Positions 18,750 to 29,107 are shown, counted from the stretch's first letter. The stretch is DNA of 64,000 nucleotides from Rhizobium sp. 32-5/1 (GCF_029537235.1 NZ_CP120639.1:930001-994000), one strand, 5' to 3'. Made by a program: numbers and translations. The notes: generated by a model not told the origin, from the sequence alone.

Positions 18750-18879
18750 GTGAAAATTGCCACATACAATGTCAACGGCGTCGACGGGCGCCTGATGTGT
18801 TCATCCGATGGCTGGATGAGGCGAAGGCGGACGTCGTCGTTCTCCAAGAGCTGAAGGCGCTGAATGCCAAGCTTCCCGG
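18750..18879 (+). pseudogene. xthA: Exodeoxyribonuclease III N-terminal fragment
   Basis: GTG at 18750 starts VKIATYNVNGVDGRL, the conserved opening of ExoIII. After a one-base shift it continues FIRWLDEAKADVVVLQELKA with the metal-binding Glu in QELKA. The rest of the gene (about 220 codons) is replaced by the IS6-type element beginning at about 18880. Confidence 0.75.
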
Positions 18880-19664
18880 GCATCGTCAACTTAACGGAAT
18901 GTGGAATTCGATGTGCGATGACGGGGCATGCCACATCGTGACCCGCTCTATCGCCGCCATCGCTTTCCCGCTGAAATCATTGCTCACGCCGTGTGGCTTT
19001 ATTTCCGTTTTCCTCTCAGCCTGCGGATGGTCGAGGACTTGCTGGCTGCTCGTGGGATCATTGTCTCCCATCAGACAATCCGGCAGTGGGCGGAGAAATT
19101 CGGCCGCACCTTCGCCAACGAGATCCGCCGTCGATCATCCGGTCGGCTCGGAGATAAATGGCACCTCGATGAGGCCGCCATTTCGATTCGAGGCAAGAAG
19201 CACTGGCTGTGACGCGCCGTTGACCAGGACGGTTCGTCTTGGAGGTGCTGGTGCAAAGCCGCCGAAATGCCAAGGCGGCCAACCGCCTGATGCGCAAGCT
19301 CTTGAAGAGCCAGGGTCGAGCGCCGCGTGTAATGATAACCGACAAGCTTCGATCTTACGACGCTCCAAAGCGGGAGATCATGCCCGGTGTTGAGCATCGT
19401 TCCCACAAAGGCCTGAACAATCGGGCGGAAAATTCTCACCAACCAGTCCGGCGGCGAGAGCGGATCATGAAGCGCTTCAAGTCACCGCGACATCTACAAC
19501 GCTTCGTCTCCATTCATGACCCGATTGCCAACCTGTTCACCTCCAGCCATCATCGCGAATTGCGTTCAGCGGCGATGAACCTGTGGGTGAAAATCGCCCG
19601 ATCATGACCGACGAAATCGGCCAGCGCCGTGGTTTGCCCTCATTGTAGTTAAGTTTACGATGTC
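18880..19664 (+). mobile_element. IS6-family element, degenerate
   Basis: Imperfect terminal repeats GGCATCGTCAACTTAAC (18880) and GACATCGTAAACTTAAC (ending at 19664, other strand) match at 15 of 17 positions and bracket 785 bp, right for IS6. No 8-bp target duplication is visible. The transposase inside is broken. Confidence 0.65.
18928..19607 (+). pseudogene. IS6-family transposase, stop codon and frameshift
   Basis: About 225 codons of an IS6/IS26-like DDE transposase. It opens MPHRDPLYRRHRFPAEIIAH, with the HTH-like RMVEDLLAARGI, the first Asp in KWHLDEAAISIRGKKHWL, the second in VMITDKLRSYDAP and Glu in NNRAENSHQPVRRRERIM. TGG appears mutated to TGA at 19210 (expected WLWRAVDQDG) and one base is missing near 19232. 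The substitution stop marks this copy as truly decayed, unlike most broken genes here. Confidence 0.8.
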
Positions 19665-19911
19665 CTCTGTTGCCAGGTCTGTGGCATCGTCCAGCGCGTT
19701 GGGCCGGGCCGGAGGTGCTTCACATGACAAGTCCCCATACAAAAGGATTTTTGGTTGAGAATGGGTTGTGGGGAATTGCGGGCAGGGCAAGGCCCCGCCG
19801 ACAATCAACCCGTTTCGTTCGCGCTATGTCTCACCAAATCTTAAATCGTCTGTGCAATTGTTCTGTACCGCCGCTAAACGTAGCGACGACCTAACGCAAT
19901 AAGGTCTTCCC

Positions 19912-20405
19912 ATGAAAAAATTCGCTTTGGTTTGCATCCTCACTTTTGCTGGCCCGATTTTTGCCAACGCCGCGACGCTTGATTTCCCGTCAGACGCCCC
20001 TGTGGCCAGCATTACCATTCCGGATAGCTGGCAGCCGGAGGGAACCGCAACGGGCGTTGTTGCAACGTCGGACGACGGTGCGGTATTTTTTCGACTGATG
20101 TTGCGACCGAGGAATCGATGGACCAAGTGGTTTCCGATGCTGTCGATTTCCTGACGGAAAATGGCGTCAAAATCGACACCAGCACACAGAAGCAGACGCC
20201 GGCTACAATATACGACGGCCTTAGCATCTCAATGGTCGAATGGGAAGGTACAGATAAGGACGGCCCGGTGAGCGTTAGTTTAGCTTTTGTCGTGCCGAAG
20301 GAAGACACGGCTGTGGTGGTCACCTATTGGGGCAGCAAAGGAGCCGAGGACAAGCACCAGGACGCCATTGTCCAGATGCTCCTTTCGATCCGAGCGACAA
20401 ACTAG
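19912..20405 (+). CDS. Secreted protein of unknown function, frameshifted
   Basis: About 165 residues. A clear signal peptide (MKKFALVCILTFAGPIFANA-A) is followed by a small beta-rich domain: FPSDAPVASITIPDSWQPEG, then FSTDVATEESMDQVVSDAVD and DGPVSVSLAFVVP. The T run at 20086-20091 is one base short; restoring it joins the parts. Not recognised as a named family. The spacing of 42 bases to the next gene suggests an operon of exported proteins. Confidence 0.6.
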
Positions 20406-20447
20406 TTCATTTCCGTAGCGAGGCTGGTTGCGCCATCGGAGGTTCCC

Positions 20448-21309
20448 GTGTTCCGAAATGTGCTTGTGCTTTTGCTGCTAAATGTTTGTATTTGCGTCGC
20501 TTCCACGGCAGAAGCTTCCGATGCGATTGCCTCTGACCTGTGCCTGTTGCCCGTAAAAATGGTGAGCCCATAGGGGAGGATATGACCGCGACGTGGCGCA
20601 TGGTCACGAAAGTCGTTGTGATTGAGGGTATTGAGAGGCCGATCATCTATCCGTTGAACCGTGGCGGCGTTTGGACCATCAGCCACAACTACTCGTTCTC
20701 ACAATTTAGAGGCGAGTTTCCCGACAATGCATTCCATGACCATTTTGCGAGAGACCCGGTTACCGGATCAACCGTGGAAACAAGCCCTTTCAAGGGCGTT
20801 TTCGTGATCCAACCCGGCGCAGCTGCATTCACTCCTTTGTACAAACCCGATCGCGCTCCGCTTCGTAGTCCTGGGCAAGCGACATATGTGGGCCGCTTCA
20901 AAGGAACCGTAATTTATGATCCTCCTGGCCTGTACCTCCTGGATCGTCAGTTTCGGTTGCAGAAACTCCCCTCCACAAACACATTACGGAGGGCGTCCAA
21001 TTGCTTATCGATCTGCCGGTCATCAAGGCACTGCTGATTTCTTCTGGTAACAGCGTTTTTCTAAGTGACGATAGTGGGCATACCGTTCTTCTGGCCACTC
21101 TGCAGAAGTGGGATACGGTCAAGCACGCGGTTGTGGCGTCTTCTAGAAGGATAAAGATCAGGGCAAATTGGAGCGAATTCGAGATAGCTTCTCCCGCCCG
21201 CGACGCCTCAGGTCATTGGGCTCTTGCCGTTCTTAAAGCGTCAAATTCTAACAGCCTAAGTTCACCTCTTCGACGTTGTCCTTATAGTCGACCTTGGGAT
21301 CAACTATAG
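20448..21309 (+). CDS. Exported hypothetical protein, two frameshifts
   Basis: GTG at 20448 begins VFRNVLVLLLLNVCICVAST, a signal peptide. The body continues in a second frame (VVVIEGIERPIIYPLNRGGV, FKGVFVIQPGAAAFTPLYKP, YVGRFKGTVIYDPPGLYLLD) and a third after a break near 20970 (HITEGVQLLIDLPVIKALLI). Repeated strand-rich turns hint at a beta-propeller-like or beta-sandwich fold, but I do not recognise it. A strong hairpin sits at its end. Confidence 0.45.
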
Positions 21310-21321
21310 GGACAACGTCGA
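21270..21321. terminator. Long hairpin, possible terminator
   Basis: TCGACGTTGTCCTTATAG (21270-21287) pairs with CTATAGGGACAACGTCGA (21304-21321): 18-base arms with one mismatch and a 16-base loop. It spans the end of the exported hypothetical gene and lies before the PBP gene. There is no T-run after it, so it may be a processing or roadblock structure, or an old repeat, not an intrinsic terminator. Confidence 0.45.
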
Positions 21322-21487
21322 CAGATCCACACATCGGGTCCAGTTCGACCTTGAATCTGCCCATATGAGCGCTTTTGGATGGGCACGTCGCGACGCCTCC
21401 CTTCACTACCACTCATCCAGCACTAGGTGTTGGAACACCGACGGTGGACACGGATGTCCCGGATTAAGAAGCAAAGGCAGTCGCCGA

Positions 21488-23769
21488 GTGCCTGGATCAA
21501 TAAAGACGGACAACACGCAAGCCGATGCCGGAAAAGAAGAGGTTTCGCCGCGCGATGACACCGCTGAACATTCCACCGGAATCGAGAGCGATGGTCCCAA
21601 CTTTCAACGAAGCGGGCGTGCCGTTCGAGAACTCGTGTCAGCGATGCGCGACGATCTCGGCACGATCTGGGTGCGCAGCAAAGCCAGGCTTCTGCAGGCA
21701 ACTGCCCATCTGAACGAACGATCAAGGACCTTCGAGACCGCGCCGCTGCGGTCGAAACTTGGCAGGTCGATGGCGCACCTGGCTGCGCTTTCGAGCAGCG
21801 CGTGGACAAGGCTATCTGGACTTCGCAACAAAACGCTCTCCTGGCGATCGTTGAAATGGGAGGGGTGGCGATCCTGGCGCGGTGTTTTCGCTCTGGCTTC
21901 ACTGAGCTGTCTCGTCGTTCTGGCCAGCCTTTTTTCTGGGCTCTGAAGGACGTCCCTTGGGCGGAAATCGCTGACGGATCCCTGAAGCCGACCATTGTGC
22001 TCGAAACAGCAGATGGTCAGCCCTTGGTCCGGCAGGGACCGTTCCAGGGTCCCCATGCAAACTATGAAGAATTTCCTCCGCATCTGCTGGACGCGGTCCT
22101 CTCGATCGAGGATCGGCGCTTCCTCGATCATTATGGTATCGACCTGAAGGGGATATCCCGCGCACTCGTCCGAAATTTCCAGGCCGGCGAAGTTGTGCAG
22201 GGCGGCAGCACGATCACCCAGCAACTGATCAAAGTCCTGTATCTGGAAAGCGATCGGACCGTGAAGCGCAAGCTCCAGGAAGTGGTCATCGCATTCTGGC
22301 TGGAATGGAAGCTCGGCAAGCAGGAGATTCTGGCACGCTACCTGAACGCGGTCTATCTCGGCGCCGGCGCCACGGGAATGCCGGCGGCGGCACGCATCTA
22401 TTTCAATAAGGACGTTGGCGCACTCGACATCAGGGAATCGGCGATGTTGGCAGGTCTCCTCAAGGCGCCGAGCCAGCTCAATCCGATCGACAATTTCGAG
22501 GGCGCGAGACAGCGCACGGTGACCGTCCTCGACGCCATGGTTGAAAATGGCAAGCTGAACGTTGCAGAAGCAACGGCCGCAAAAGCCGAATTCGCTGCAT
22601 TGGACGTGACAACGCCGACGCCGCGTTCCGGCAGCTGGTTTGCCGACTGGGTTTCCGGGCAAGCCCGCGAAATTGCAGGCGCCTCGACCGGTTCGATCAC
22701 GGTGCGCACGACCCTCATCCCGCGCCTCCAGCAAGCCGCGGAAACGATAATCAGCCGTGCGCTGGACAAGGAAGGAAAAGCTCTCGGCGTATCGCAGGCC
22801 GCTTTGGTGGCGATGACACCGGACGGCGCCGTCGTCGCAATGGTCGGAGGACGCGACTACAAGGCCAGCCAATTCAACCGGGCTGCCACGGCCATGCGTC
22901 AGCCCGGATCCACGTTCAAGCTCTTCGTCTATTATGCTGCCTTGAAGAAGGGTTATGGCCTGCGTGATCAGATCATCGACGAGCCCATAACAATCGACGG
23001 CTGGTCGCCCGAGAATTCCGGCGGTGGCTTTCGAGGCCGTGTTACACTCGCGGAGGCCTTCGCCCGCTCTCTCAACGCCGCGACCGTTGCCCTCGCCCAA
23101 GAGGTCGGAATAGAGAACGTCGCTGCGGCGGCCAAAGAGCTTGGCATAGACGCGACCCTGACCAATGGGCCAGCGCTGTCGCTTGGAGCGTCGGAGGTGA
23201 GCCTGCTGGATCTAACGGGCGCCTATGCATCTGTACGCGCCGGGCTATCCCCCGTTCAGCCGTGGGGCGTGATCGATTTTCAGGCGCAGGCGCAACCGCG
23301 TGCCTTTCGCATCGGGCCGCAAGTCAAACTTTCGGTGGATATTTCAGAGTACCAGCAAGATCTCGTTCAGCTTCTTCAACTGGTCGTCGAGCGTGGGACC
23401 GGACGCGAAGCCTCTCCGGGGGTATTTGCGGCGGGCAAGACAGGCACAAGCCAGAACAACCGGGATGCTTGGTTTGTGGGCTTCACCGAACCACTGGTCG
23501 CCGGTGTCTGGGTCGGTAACGACGACGGAACTCCAATGAAGGGCGTAACCGGCGGCGATTTACCTGCCGGAATTTGGCGCGAATTCATGCAGGCCGCTAT
23601 GGCCGAACCCGCGCCCTCTGCCGATCTCGAAGATCAGACGTTAACGGGAGAACAGGAGCCCTCGGCGGCCTGCAATATTCGGGCCTGCGCGCAAACCTAT
23701 CGCTCTTTCCGTGTTTCGGATTGCACTTACCAACCCTACCGCGGCGAACGACGGCTTTGCGAAAAATAG
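21488..23769 (+). CDS. Class A penicillin-binding protein (PBP1-like), frameshifted
   Basis: Bifunctional peptidoglycan synthase of about 760 residues. After a charged cytoplasmic N-terminus comes one TM helix (FALASLSCLVVLASLFF). The T run at 21930-21935 is one short and breaks the frame there. The glycosyltransferase domain has LSIEDRRFLDHYGIDLKGI (catalytic Glu), QGGSTITQQLIK and LNAVYLGAGATG. The transpeptidase domain has the Ser nucleophile in QPGSTFKLFVYYAAL, the SLN triad and KTGTSQNNRDAWF. The start is uncertain; GTG at 21488 is in frame. Acts at the periplasmic face of the inner membrane. A cysteine-rich tail (CNIRACAQTYRSFRVSDCTY) resembles secreted SH3/BA14K-like tails. Confidence 0.88.
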
Positions 23770-23868
23770 CGTGGCAATGCTGGCGCGATGAAGGTTGACC
23801 GTGGCTTCTAACCCGGACGCCGGAATGAGCGGAAGCGCTGATGTCGAGCGGCCGTCGTTAGGAAGCTT

Positions 23869-24682
23869 TCAAAGTGACAGAGCATCTCTGTATTGCGCCA
23901 GGGCCGGCATCCGTATCCTTCGGTATGCAGCCTCAGCAAATCCGTAAAGACCAAATGCAAGCAGGCCGAGCGCAACGAAAGCATAAAGCAGCGCTCCAAA
24001 GGGAGTTGGCGTACCCATGCCAGGGCGTCGGACATCCCGCCCGCCTGTTCGGGATCCACTGCAAAAGCGGCATAGCAGAAAAAGGTACCAGTGATGACGA
24101 AGATAACGCCACGGGCGACCAAACCGTAAAGGCAAATCCAGTCTATGACGGTCCCGGCAGTAGCTGGAATGTCCATGTATTTGCGATAACCGTGTCGATA
24201 GCCTTTCATGATCTGGGCCACGCCGGCGCCAATGACAGCGAGCCCAACTCCGGCAAGGAGATAGCGTCCGAACGGTTGAGCAATGACCCACGCACTGATA
24301 GCCTCCTCTCCGCCGGACTGAGTGCCACTACCCGAGCTCAGCGCTTGGCTGGCTGCAAAGGTTGCCAAACCCAAATGGGTTATCCCGCTAATCAGCATTC
24401 CAGTCCTGATGGTGTAGCCCTTCACGGTGTTTGGATGCCCATCTGCGTTGGCGAACGCCTGAACCAGGCGCCACGCAATAAACCCTCCAAGGCCTACAGC
24501 GATCAAACCAAGCCATATCCTGCCCAGCGGCTGTTCCAGAACAAGTTGCAACGCAGATTTGGAGCTTGGGTCGCCCCGCCCAATGACGCGAAAAGCGCAA
24601 GTCCTGCGACCAGGACATAAACAAGTCCGCGTGCCGCATAGCCGGAGCGCGCCAGCCAATGAAAAGAGAATCGTTCGGTCAT
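23869..24682 (-). CDS. DUF1206 membrane protein, two frameshifts
   Basis: Inner-membrane protein of about 270 residues with three repeated two-helix DUF1206 units: MTERFSFHWLARSGYAARGL; GMLISGITHLGLATFAASQA; CLYGLVARGVIFVITGTFF. Each has the R-x-G-x-x-[AS]-[RK]-G pattern. One-base shifts near 24575 and 24000 split the frame; the end is YAFVALGLLAFGLYGFAEAA then YRRIRMP. Function unknown; the family is often induced by general stress. Divergent from the PepSY/stress genes, with an RpoE2-like promoter of its own (24852-24876). Confidence 0.7.
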
Positions 24683-24851
24683 GACGCCTCGACAGGGGCT
24701 AAATTTGAACTTGGCTCTATTTGTCCCTTCGGCGAATGGCAACAGGACCGGCGCAACTCGATATTTCCAGGCGGTCACAATTTCGGTCTGTGTCGGCCCA
24801 GATTGTAAGCGAGTGAGGTTTTATGCTGCTATCGCTTCGTGGAGAGCAGAT

Positions 24852-24876
24852 AACTCGGCAAGCACCCTTCGGTTCC
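24852..24876 (-). promoter_or_regulatory. RpoE2/EcfG-type promoter upstream of DUF1206 gene
   Basis: On the minus strand GGAAC is followed by exactly 18 bases and TT, matching the general-stress ECF sigma consensus described for Sinorhizobium meliloti RpoE2 (GGAAC-N18/19-TT). It lies about 170 bases upstream of the ATG at 24682, a long leader. Confidence 0.5.
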
Positions 24877-25084
24877 CCCTAGGGAATCTTGACGCTTTAA
24901 AATCATCAGTTGACCCTGTTCCCAGCGATGGAAATAGCACCGTTCGGCGCCGGAGAACCGCACCGTTTCCAACTTAAGTTTCAGAACATCACCCGCTTGC
25001 GGCTGCCAACTCCGCTGAAGTAGGACTTTGGTCTGCCACAGATCGGGCATAGGTCTAATAGGTTGCCGGTGCGTGCAGCCTGCT

Positions 25085-25109
25085 GGAACCATTTAATTGC
25101 GTGGGTATT
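25085..25109 (+). promoter_or_regulatory. RpoE2/EcfG-type promoter upstream of PepSY and stress-protein genes
   Basis: GGAAC at 25085-25089, then 18 bases, then TT at 25108-25109. This fits the RpoE2 consensus and stands 43 bases before the ATG at 25152, a normal distance. Confidence 0.65.
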
Positions 25110-25151
25110 CCTTTGCCGAGGATCATTAAGCGATCCCGCAAGGAGAACACC

Positions 25152-25472
25152 ATGAAGAAACTTATTATCGCAACAGCGGCTATCGCCTTTTCTGCAACGT
25201 CGGTATTCGCCCAGGAAACGAAGCCTGCCAGCAGCCCTGACGGCGACACTCCGGTCGTCGCTACACCCACTGATCAGAATGCGACCGCACCCGTCGAGGG
25301 CGCTAATAGCTTCACTGAAGAACAAGCTAAGGAGCGCATCGTTGAAACAGGGTATGGAGATGTCACCGAGCTGAAGCTTGACGACCAGGGTGTCTGGCAG
25401 GGCAAGGCGACCAAAGACGGAAAATCCGTAATGGTGTCGATGGACTACCAGGGCAACATCGTCGCCAGGTAA
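25152..25472 (+). CDS. Secreted PepSY-like domain protein
   Basis: 106 residues. The start at 25152 has AAGGAGAA 6 bases upstream. A signal peptide (MKKLIIATAAIAFSATSVFA-Q) and a Thr/Pro-rich spacer lead to a single PepSY-like unit: FTEEQAKERIVETGYGDVTE, LKLDDQGVWQGKATKDGKSV, MVSMDYQGNIV. In this family the unit binds or restrains proteins in the periplasm; the partner is unknown. It lies 31 bases before the stress protein gene and behind an RpoE2-type promoter, so it probably belongs to the general stress response. Confidence 0.75.
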   Translation: MKKLIIATAAIAFSATSVFAQETKPASSPDGDTPVVATPTDQNATAPVEGANSFTEEQAKERIVETGYGDVTELKLDDQGVWQGKATKDGKSVMVSMDYQGNIVAR

Positions 25473-25503
25473 GCGCGATTGAACAGTATCGAGGAGAAAT
25501 TCT

Positions 25504-26115
25504 ATGACAAAAACAGTTACCGGTCTTTTTGACACCTATTCTGATGCAAGCTCGGCAGTGGGCCAGCTCAAAGTGGCAGGGATTCCCGACAGCGACATCA
25601 GCATCGTCTCCAACAACTCGGACGGACGCTACACGGACAACGAAAGTGACGCCGCCGAAGATGCGGGCACTGGCGCTGGCATTGGAGCAGCAGTTGGTGG
25701 CGTCGGCGGTCTGTTAACCGGTCTCGGCATCATGGCGATCCCAGGCGTCGGCCCGGTTGTTGCGGCCGGCTGGCTTGCAGCTACAGCTGCTGGCGCTGTG
25801 ACCGGTGCAGTGGTTGGTGGTGCCGCAGGTGGGATTGTCGGAGCACTTACGGATTCAGGCGTCGATGAACGCGACGCCCATGTATACGCAGAAGGCGTTC
25901 GCCGTGGCGGTACCTTGGTCACGGCCAAAGTCGATGACGCCCGCTCGTTGGAGGCCGAAGCCATTCTCCAGCGCTCGAATTGGGTTGATCTGCCCACGCG
26001 CCGCACCGCCTATTCAGGTGAGGGCTGGACCTCGTTCGATGATAAGGCCGATCCATACTCGCAGGCGGAAATTGCTGCTGAGCGTGCGCGCTATCCGGGC
26101 CGGGCGTCAATGTAG
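25504..26115 (+). CDS. General stress protein 17M-like, glycine-zipper protein
   Basis: 203 residues. The N-terminus TVTGLFDTYSDASSAVGQLK and AGIPDSDISIVSNN is the GSP17M/YflT-like ferredoxin-fold domain. The centre is a Gly/Ala-rich glycine zipper (about 60-118; GIGAAVGGVGGLLTGLG, GAVTGAVVGGAAGGIVGAL) that may insert in membrane, and the end repeats a VYAEGVRRGGTLV strand. A GAGGAG ribosome site precedes the ATG. Cotranscribed with the PepSY gene. Homologues are abundant in rhizobia under heat, osmotic and stationary-phase stress. Followed by a hairpin at 26140. Confidence 0.8.
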   Translation: MTKTVTGLFDTYSDASSAVGQLKVAGIPDSDISIVSNNSDGRYTDNESDAAEDAGTGAGIGAAVGGVGGLLTGLGIMAIPGVGPVVAAGWLAATAAGAVTGAVVGGAAGGIVGALTDSGVDERDAHVYAEGVRRGGTLVTAKVDDARSLEAEAILQRSNWVDLPTRRTAYSGEGWTSFDDKADPYSQAEIAAERARYPGRASM

Positions 26116-26139
26116 CATCTCCATGTTTTCGATATGAGT

Positions 26140-26164
26140 GACGGGCCCCCATCTGGGTCCCGTC
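26140..26164 (+). terminator. Hairpin after the stress protein gene
   Basis: GACGGGCCCC and GGGTCCCGTC form a 10-base stem with one mismatch and a short loop, 25 bases after the stop, followed by TTC. Probably the operon terminator although the U-tract is weak. The stretch from here to 26391 shows nothing else. Confidence 0.5.
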
Positions 26165-26391
26165 TTCAAACCCAGAAGGCTAGTTCGTTTGCAGACTAAC
26201 ACCCTCGCGCCGGACCGGGGAAACGCTTCAGACCAAACTGCCTTTGGGCAAGTTTGGGGTGAGATTCTGCCGACGCTCAGCAGCTAAGAACCGCGTGCCT
26301 GCATGCTCAAGCTAGTATAGCCGTAAATCCCCAGAGCTGATCCAAAGCCATCTACGTAAACGCAAGAAGCCTGCTGGTCGCGGCCCATCGC

Positions 26392-26955
26392 CTATGCGAT
26401 GCACAACTCAATCGGCGATAACTGGCATGTCAGCCATCGGGCATGGGCACGTGTCCATGGCGTGCGGCCGGTATAGATCCGGCCCTGACGCAGGAGAAAA
26501 GACTGAAGTTGCTGACGCGCTTGCTTCAGCGCGTCGTTGGCAGCCTCGCGGGCCCGCCCCAGGTCGCGGGTCGCCTCATGGCTTTCATCTGGAACCCAGA
26601 GAGCGGTCAGCTCGCCCGCTCGGTGCAGTCGTGCTAGGCTTACGGCATCGCGGCGGTTGGTCTTCACCCGGTCGCCCGGTCGCTTGGGCACCAGCGACGG
26701 CCCCACCATCACGCAGTCATGCCCCAATTCAATAATCTGGAAAAGACTGTAACCCGTCGGACCCGCTTCGTAGCAAAAGTGAAGCTTCGGTCCTCGCTTG
26801 GAAAGCTTGGCGACCATCGACGCCACCGACGCCGGCTCCGACGAAATGTCGCCGAAAAACCGCACCTCGCCGTTGCGACCGCCATCGGCAACCGCTACTG
26901 AAATCTTCAGCTTCGACGTATCCACGCCAATGAAAATTACGCTATCTTCTTTCAT
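26392..26955 (-). pseudogene. IS110-family transposase, N-terminal part only
   Basis: About 185 codons of a second, distinct IS110 transposase. The RuvC-like domain is complete: FIGVDTSKLKISVAVADGG (Asp), LHFCYEAGPTGYSLFQII (Glu), DRVKTNRRDAVSLARLHRAG (Asp pair). It then reads TPWTRAHARWLTCQ and turns into unrelated residues. The C-terminal transposase_20 domain is absent, so this copy is truncated at 26392. Confidence 0.8.
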
Positions 26956-27215
26956 GGTTCGCCCTCGCTAAGCATGGGGCTCGGCTCCGGCCCAATCCAG
27001 AGCAACCGCCGAATTTAGCTTACCGCGGGGGCGCGCCACGCTCATCCTGCGAACATACGGTCTAATCGCAGCTGGCTGAAAGGTTAGTGGAAGGTCAGAT
27101 TGGCCATTGGCATGGGCCCGCAGTAGGTCCGCCATCCTGCAGCGCTGTTATGGGAGCATCCTATTGTCTGTCGAAGCCGCTAAAACTATTGCCGCGCGAT
27201 GAGGTTCCGACGCAG

Positions 27216-27356
27216 ATGGAACAATCACAAGCTCTTACGGTTTCACACGACAACCGGGAGGCTTACATGGCAGGTCGTGACATTTTGAAGGAAGACGTCG
27301 CGGATTTCGCGCGGCAACTTGAGGCGATGACAAACGATGAAAGTTTGCTGCAATGA
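27216..27356 (+). CDS. Small hypothetical protein
   Basis: 46-codon frame MEQSQALTVSHDNREAYMAG followed by RDILKEDVADFARQLEAM, acidic and helical, with no match I recognise and a weak ribosome site. The frame is open further upstream to 27087, but that part has poor composition. It could be a truncated gene or chance. 26956-27215 holds the IS110 leader and nothing clear. Confidence 0.3.
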   Translation: MEQSQALTVSHDNREAYMAGRDILKEDVADFARQLEAMTNDESLLQ

Positions 27357-27560
27357 ACTCATTGGAAGAGCATGGAGAGGACGCCGCCGGTGACCTTGAT
27401 TGAAACCCTCTCACGAATTGCTCTCGTTGAAGAAGAAATTGAACAACGGTTTTTGGGACAAATGCAGACTCCTATTGCGATTGGAAGAAAGAGCAGCCCT
27501 TGCTGTCTTGAACTACCGGCCGATTGGAGGCTGACAAATGCCGCAGCGAATGGGTTTCAA

Positions 27561-28381
27561 ATGAATGAAGAACAGCGTTCAATCTCAGCAGCTCTTGGCG
27601 TCACCGCCGACTTCGATGTGGCCCAAGAGGTGCGAAAACGCATTCAGTTCCTGGGCGAGTATTTGCGTCAGTCATCAGGTCGAACCTTGGTTTTGGGAAT
27701 AAGCGGTGGCGTTGACTCCTTGCTGCTGGCTTGCTTGCGCAAGCGGCGGTCGCAGAACTCCGTGCCGATGGATACGAAGCCAGGTTCATCGCGGTGCGAT
27801 TGCCGTATGGGATTCAGGCTGACGAGTCCGACGCGCAAAAGGCCCTTGCTGTAATCCAGCCGGATCGTGTGGTTGCGATCGATATCAAGCCTGCCGCTGA
27901 CGCTATGCTTGAGTCCGTGATGGCTGATGGAGCGGATCTGGTGGAACCGGCTCGAAAAGATTTTCATCTCGGCAACATCAAGGCCCGTCAGCGGATGATC
28001 GCACAGTATGCTTTGGCTGGCGCAACCGGCGGATTGGTAATCGGGACAGACCAGGCCGCAGAAGCTCTTATGGGTTTCTTCACCAAATTCGGTGATGGGG
28101 CAGCTGACATCTTGCCGCTTGCGGGCCTGACGAAGCGACGGGTAAGGACCATAGCCGATTACATGGGCGCACCAAGGGAACTGGTATTCAAGGTGCCGAC
28201 CGCAGATCTCGAATCTAACGCGCCTCAGCGTCCCGATGAAGATGTTTATGGTGTCACCTACGAGCAAATAGATGACTTTCTGGAAGGACAGCCGGTCGCG
28301 GAGCACGCGCGACTGCACATTCTGAGGACATATCGGGCGAGTGGGCACAAACGCAGTCTTCCAGTTGCACCGATCGGGTAA
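27561..28381 (+). CDS. nadE: NH3-dependent NAD+ synthetase, frameshifted
   Basis: Makes NAD+ from deamido-NAD+, ATP and ammonia in the cytosol. About 274 residues, the short ammonia-dependent bacterial form without a glutaminase domain. The N-terminus FDVAQEVRKRIQFLGEYLRQ leads to the ATP-pyrophosphatase loop LGISGGVDSLLLA. One base is missing near 27724-27730; the rest (LPYGIQADESDAQKAL, GNIKARQRMIAQYALAG, VIGTDQAAEALMGFFTKFGD, LAGLTKRRVR, PTADLE) follows in the next frame. An extra plasmid-type copy beside an isochorismatase-like gene suggests a nicotinamide/NAD cargo unit. Confidence 0.85.
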
Positions 28382-28517
28382 AATCGGGTGCTGAGCGCTG
28401 ATCCGCTATCAACGCTCCGACTGCAGGCGGACGCCCCGATGCCCGTGACCGCATCGAACCGAGCTCATCCCAACGGCCCCGCGCCCGTGATGAGGGTTCG
28501 TGTTGGACGGAGAGACA

Positions 28518-29107
28518 ATGAACGACAGTAACTGGATACACCTCTGCATCGATATGCAGCGAATGTTTGCAGAAGACACGCCCTGGCATGTGCCGTGGAT
28601 GCGCGAGGTCTCGCCTCAAATCCAAGAAATCGCAAAACGCCATCCACAGCGGACGATTTTTACGCGCTTCGTACCGCCTAGGCGTGCAGAGGACATGCCC
28701 GGCATGTGGCGCTCCTACTATGAAAAGTGGGACATGATGACCCTCGCGCGGCTCGGACCGAAGATGGTCGATCTCGTTCCCTCGTTAAAGGCCCTGGTCC
28801 CGCCGGCGCGGATCTTCGACAAGATGACCTATTCGCCATGGACCACCGGCGAGCTTCATCGTGTGCTGGCGGGGGAGGGGTGGAGACCCTCGCGATCTCG
28901 GGCGGCGAGACGGACGTGTGCGTTCTGGCTGCAGCCATCGGAGCCATAGACCTCGGCTATCGTGTCATTCTCCTCAAGGATGCGGTTTGTAGCGGCACTG
29001 ACGATACCCACGACGCTTCGCTGGAATTGTTGAGTGGTCGGTTCTCCGTGCAATTGGAAATCTCGTCGGTGGAGGACTTTCTCAGCGGTGCGGGACCAAC
29101 TGCATGA
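28518..29107 (+). CDS. Isochorismatase-like cysteine hydrolase, frameshifted
   Basis: About 196 residues of the nicotinamidase/isochorismatase fold. The catalytic triad is visible: Asp in HLCIDMQRMFAEDTPW, Lys in FDKMTYSPW, Cys in SGGETDVCVLAAAIGAID. The G run at 28869-28873 is one base short; restoring it gives VLAGGGVETLAISGG. The C-terminus GYRVILLKDAVCSGTDDTHD is typical. It follows nadE by 136 bases on the same strand, so deamidation feeding NAD recycling is possible, but the sequence is closer to the general cysteine hydrolase group than to PncA. Confidence 0.75.

Larger units (their letters stand above)
24683..25151. other. Divergent promoter region with two RpoE2-like sites
   Basis: 469 bases without a gene between DUF1206 (minus) and the PepSY protein (plus). 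It contains two GGAAC-N18-TT elements pointing outward, listed separately. The T-poor remainder shows no recognised feature. Confidence 0.55.

Noticed and set aside
18872..19672. 8-bp target duplication of the IS6-type element
   Set aside because: The bases next to the repeats do not match (GCTTCCCG versus CTCTGTTG).
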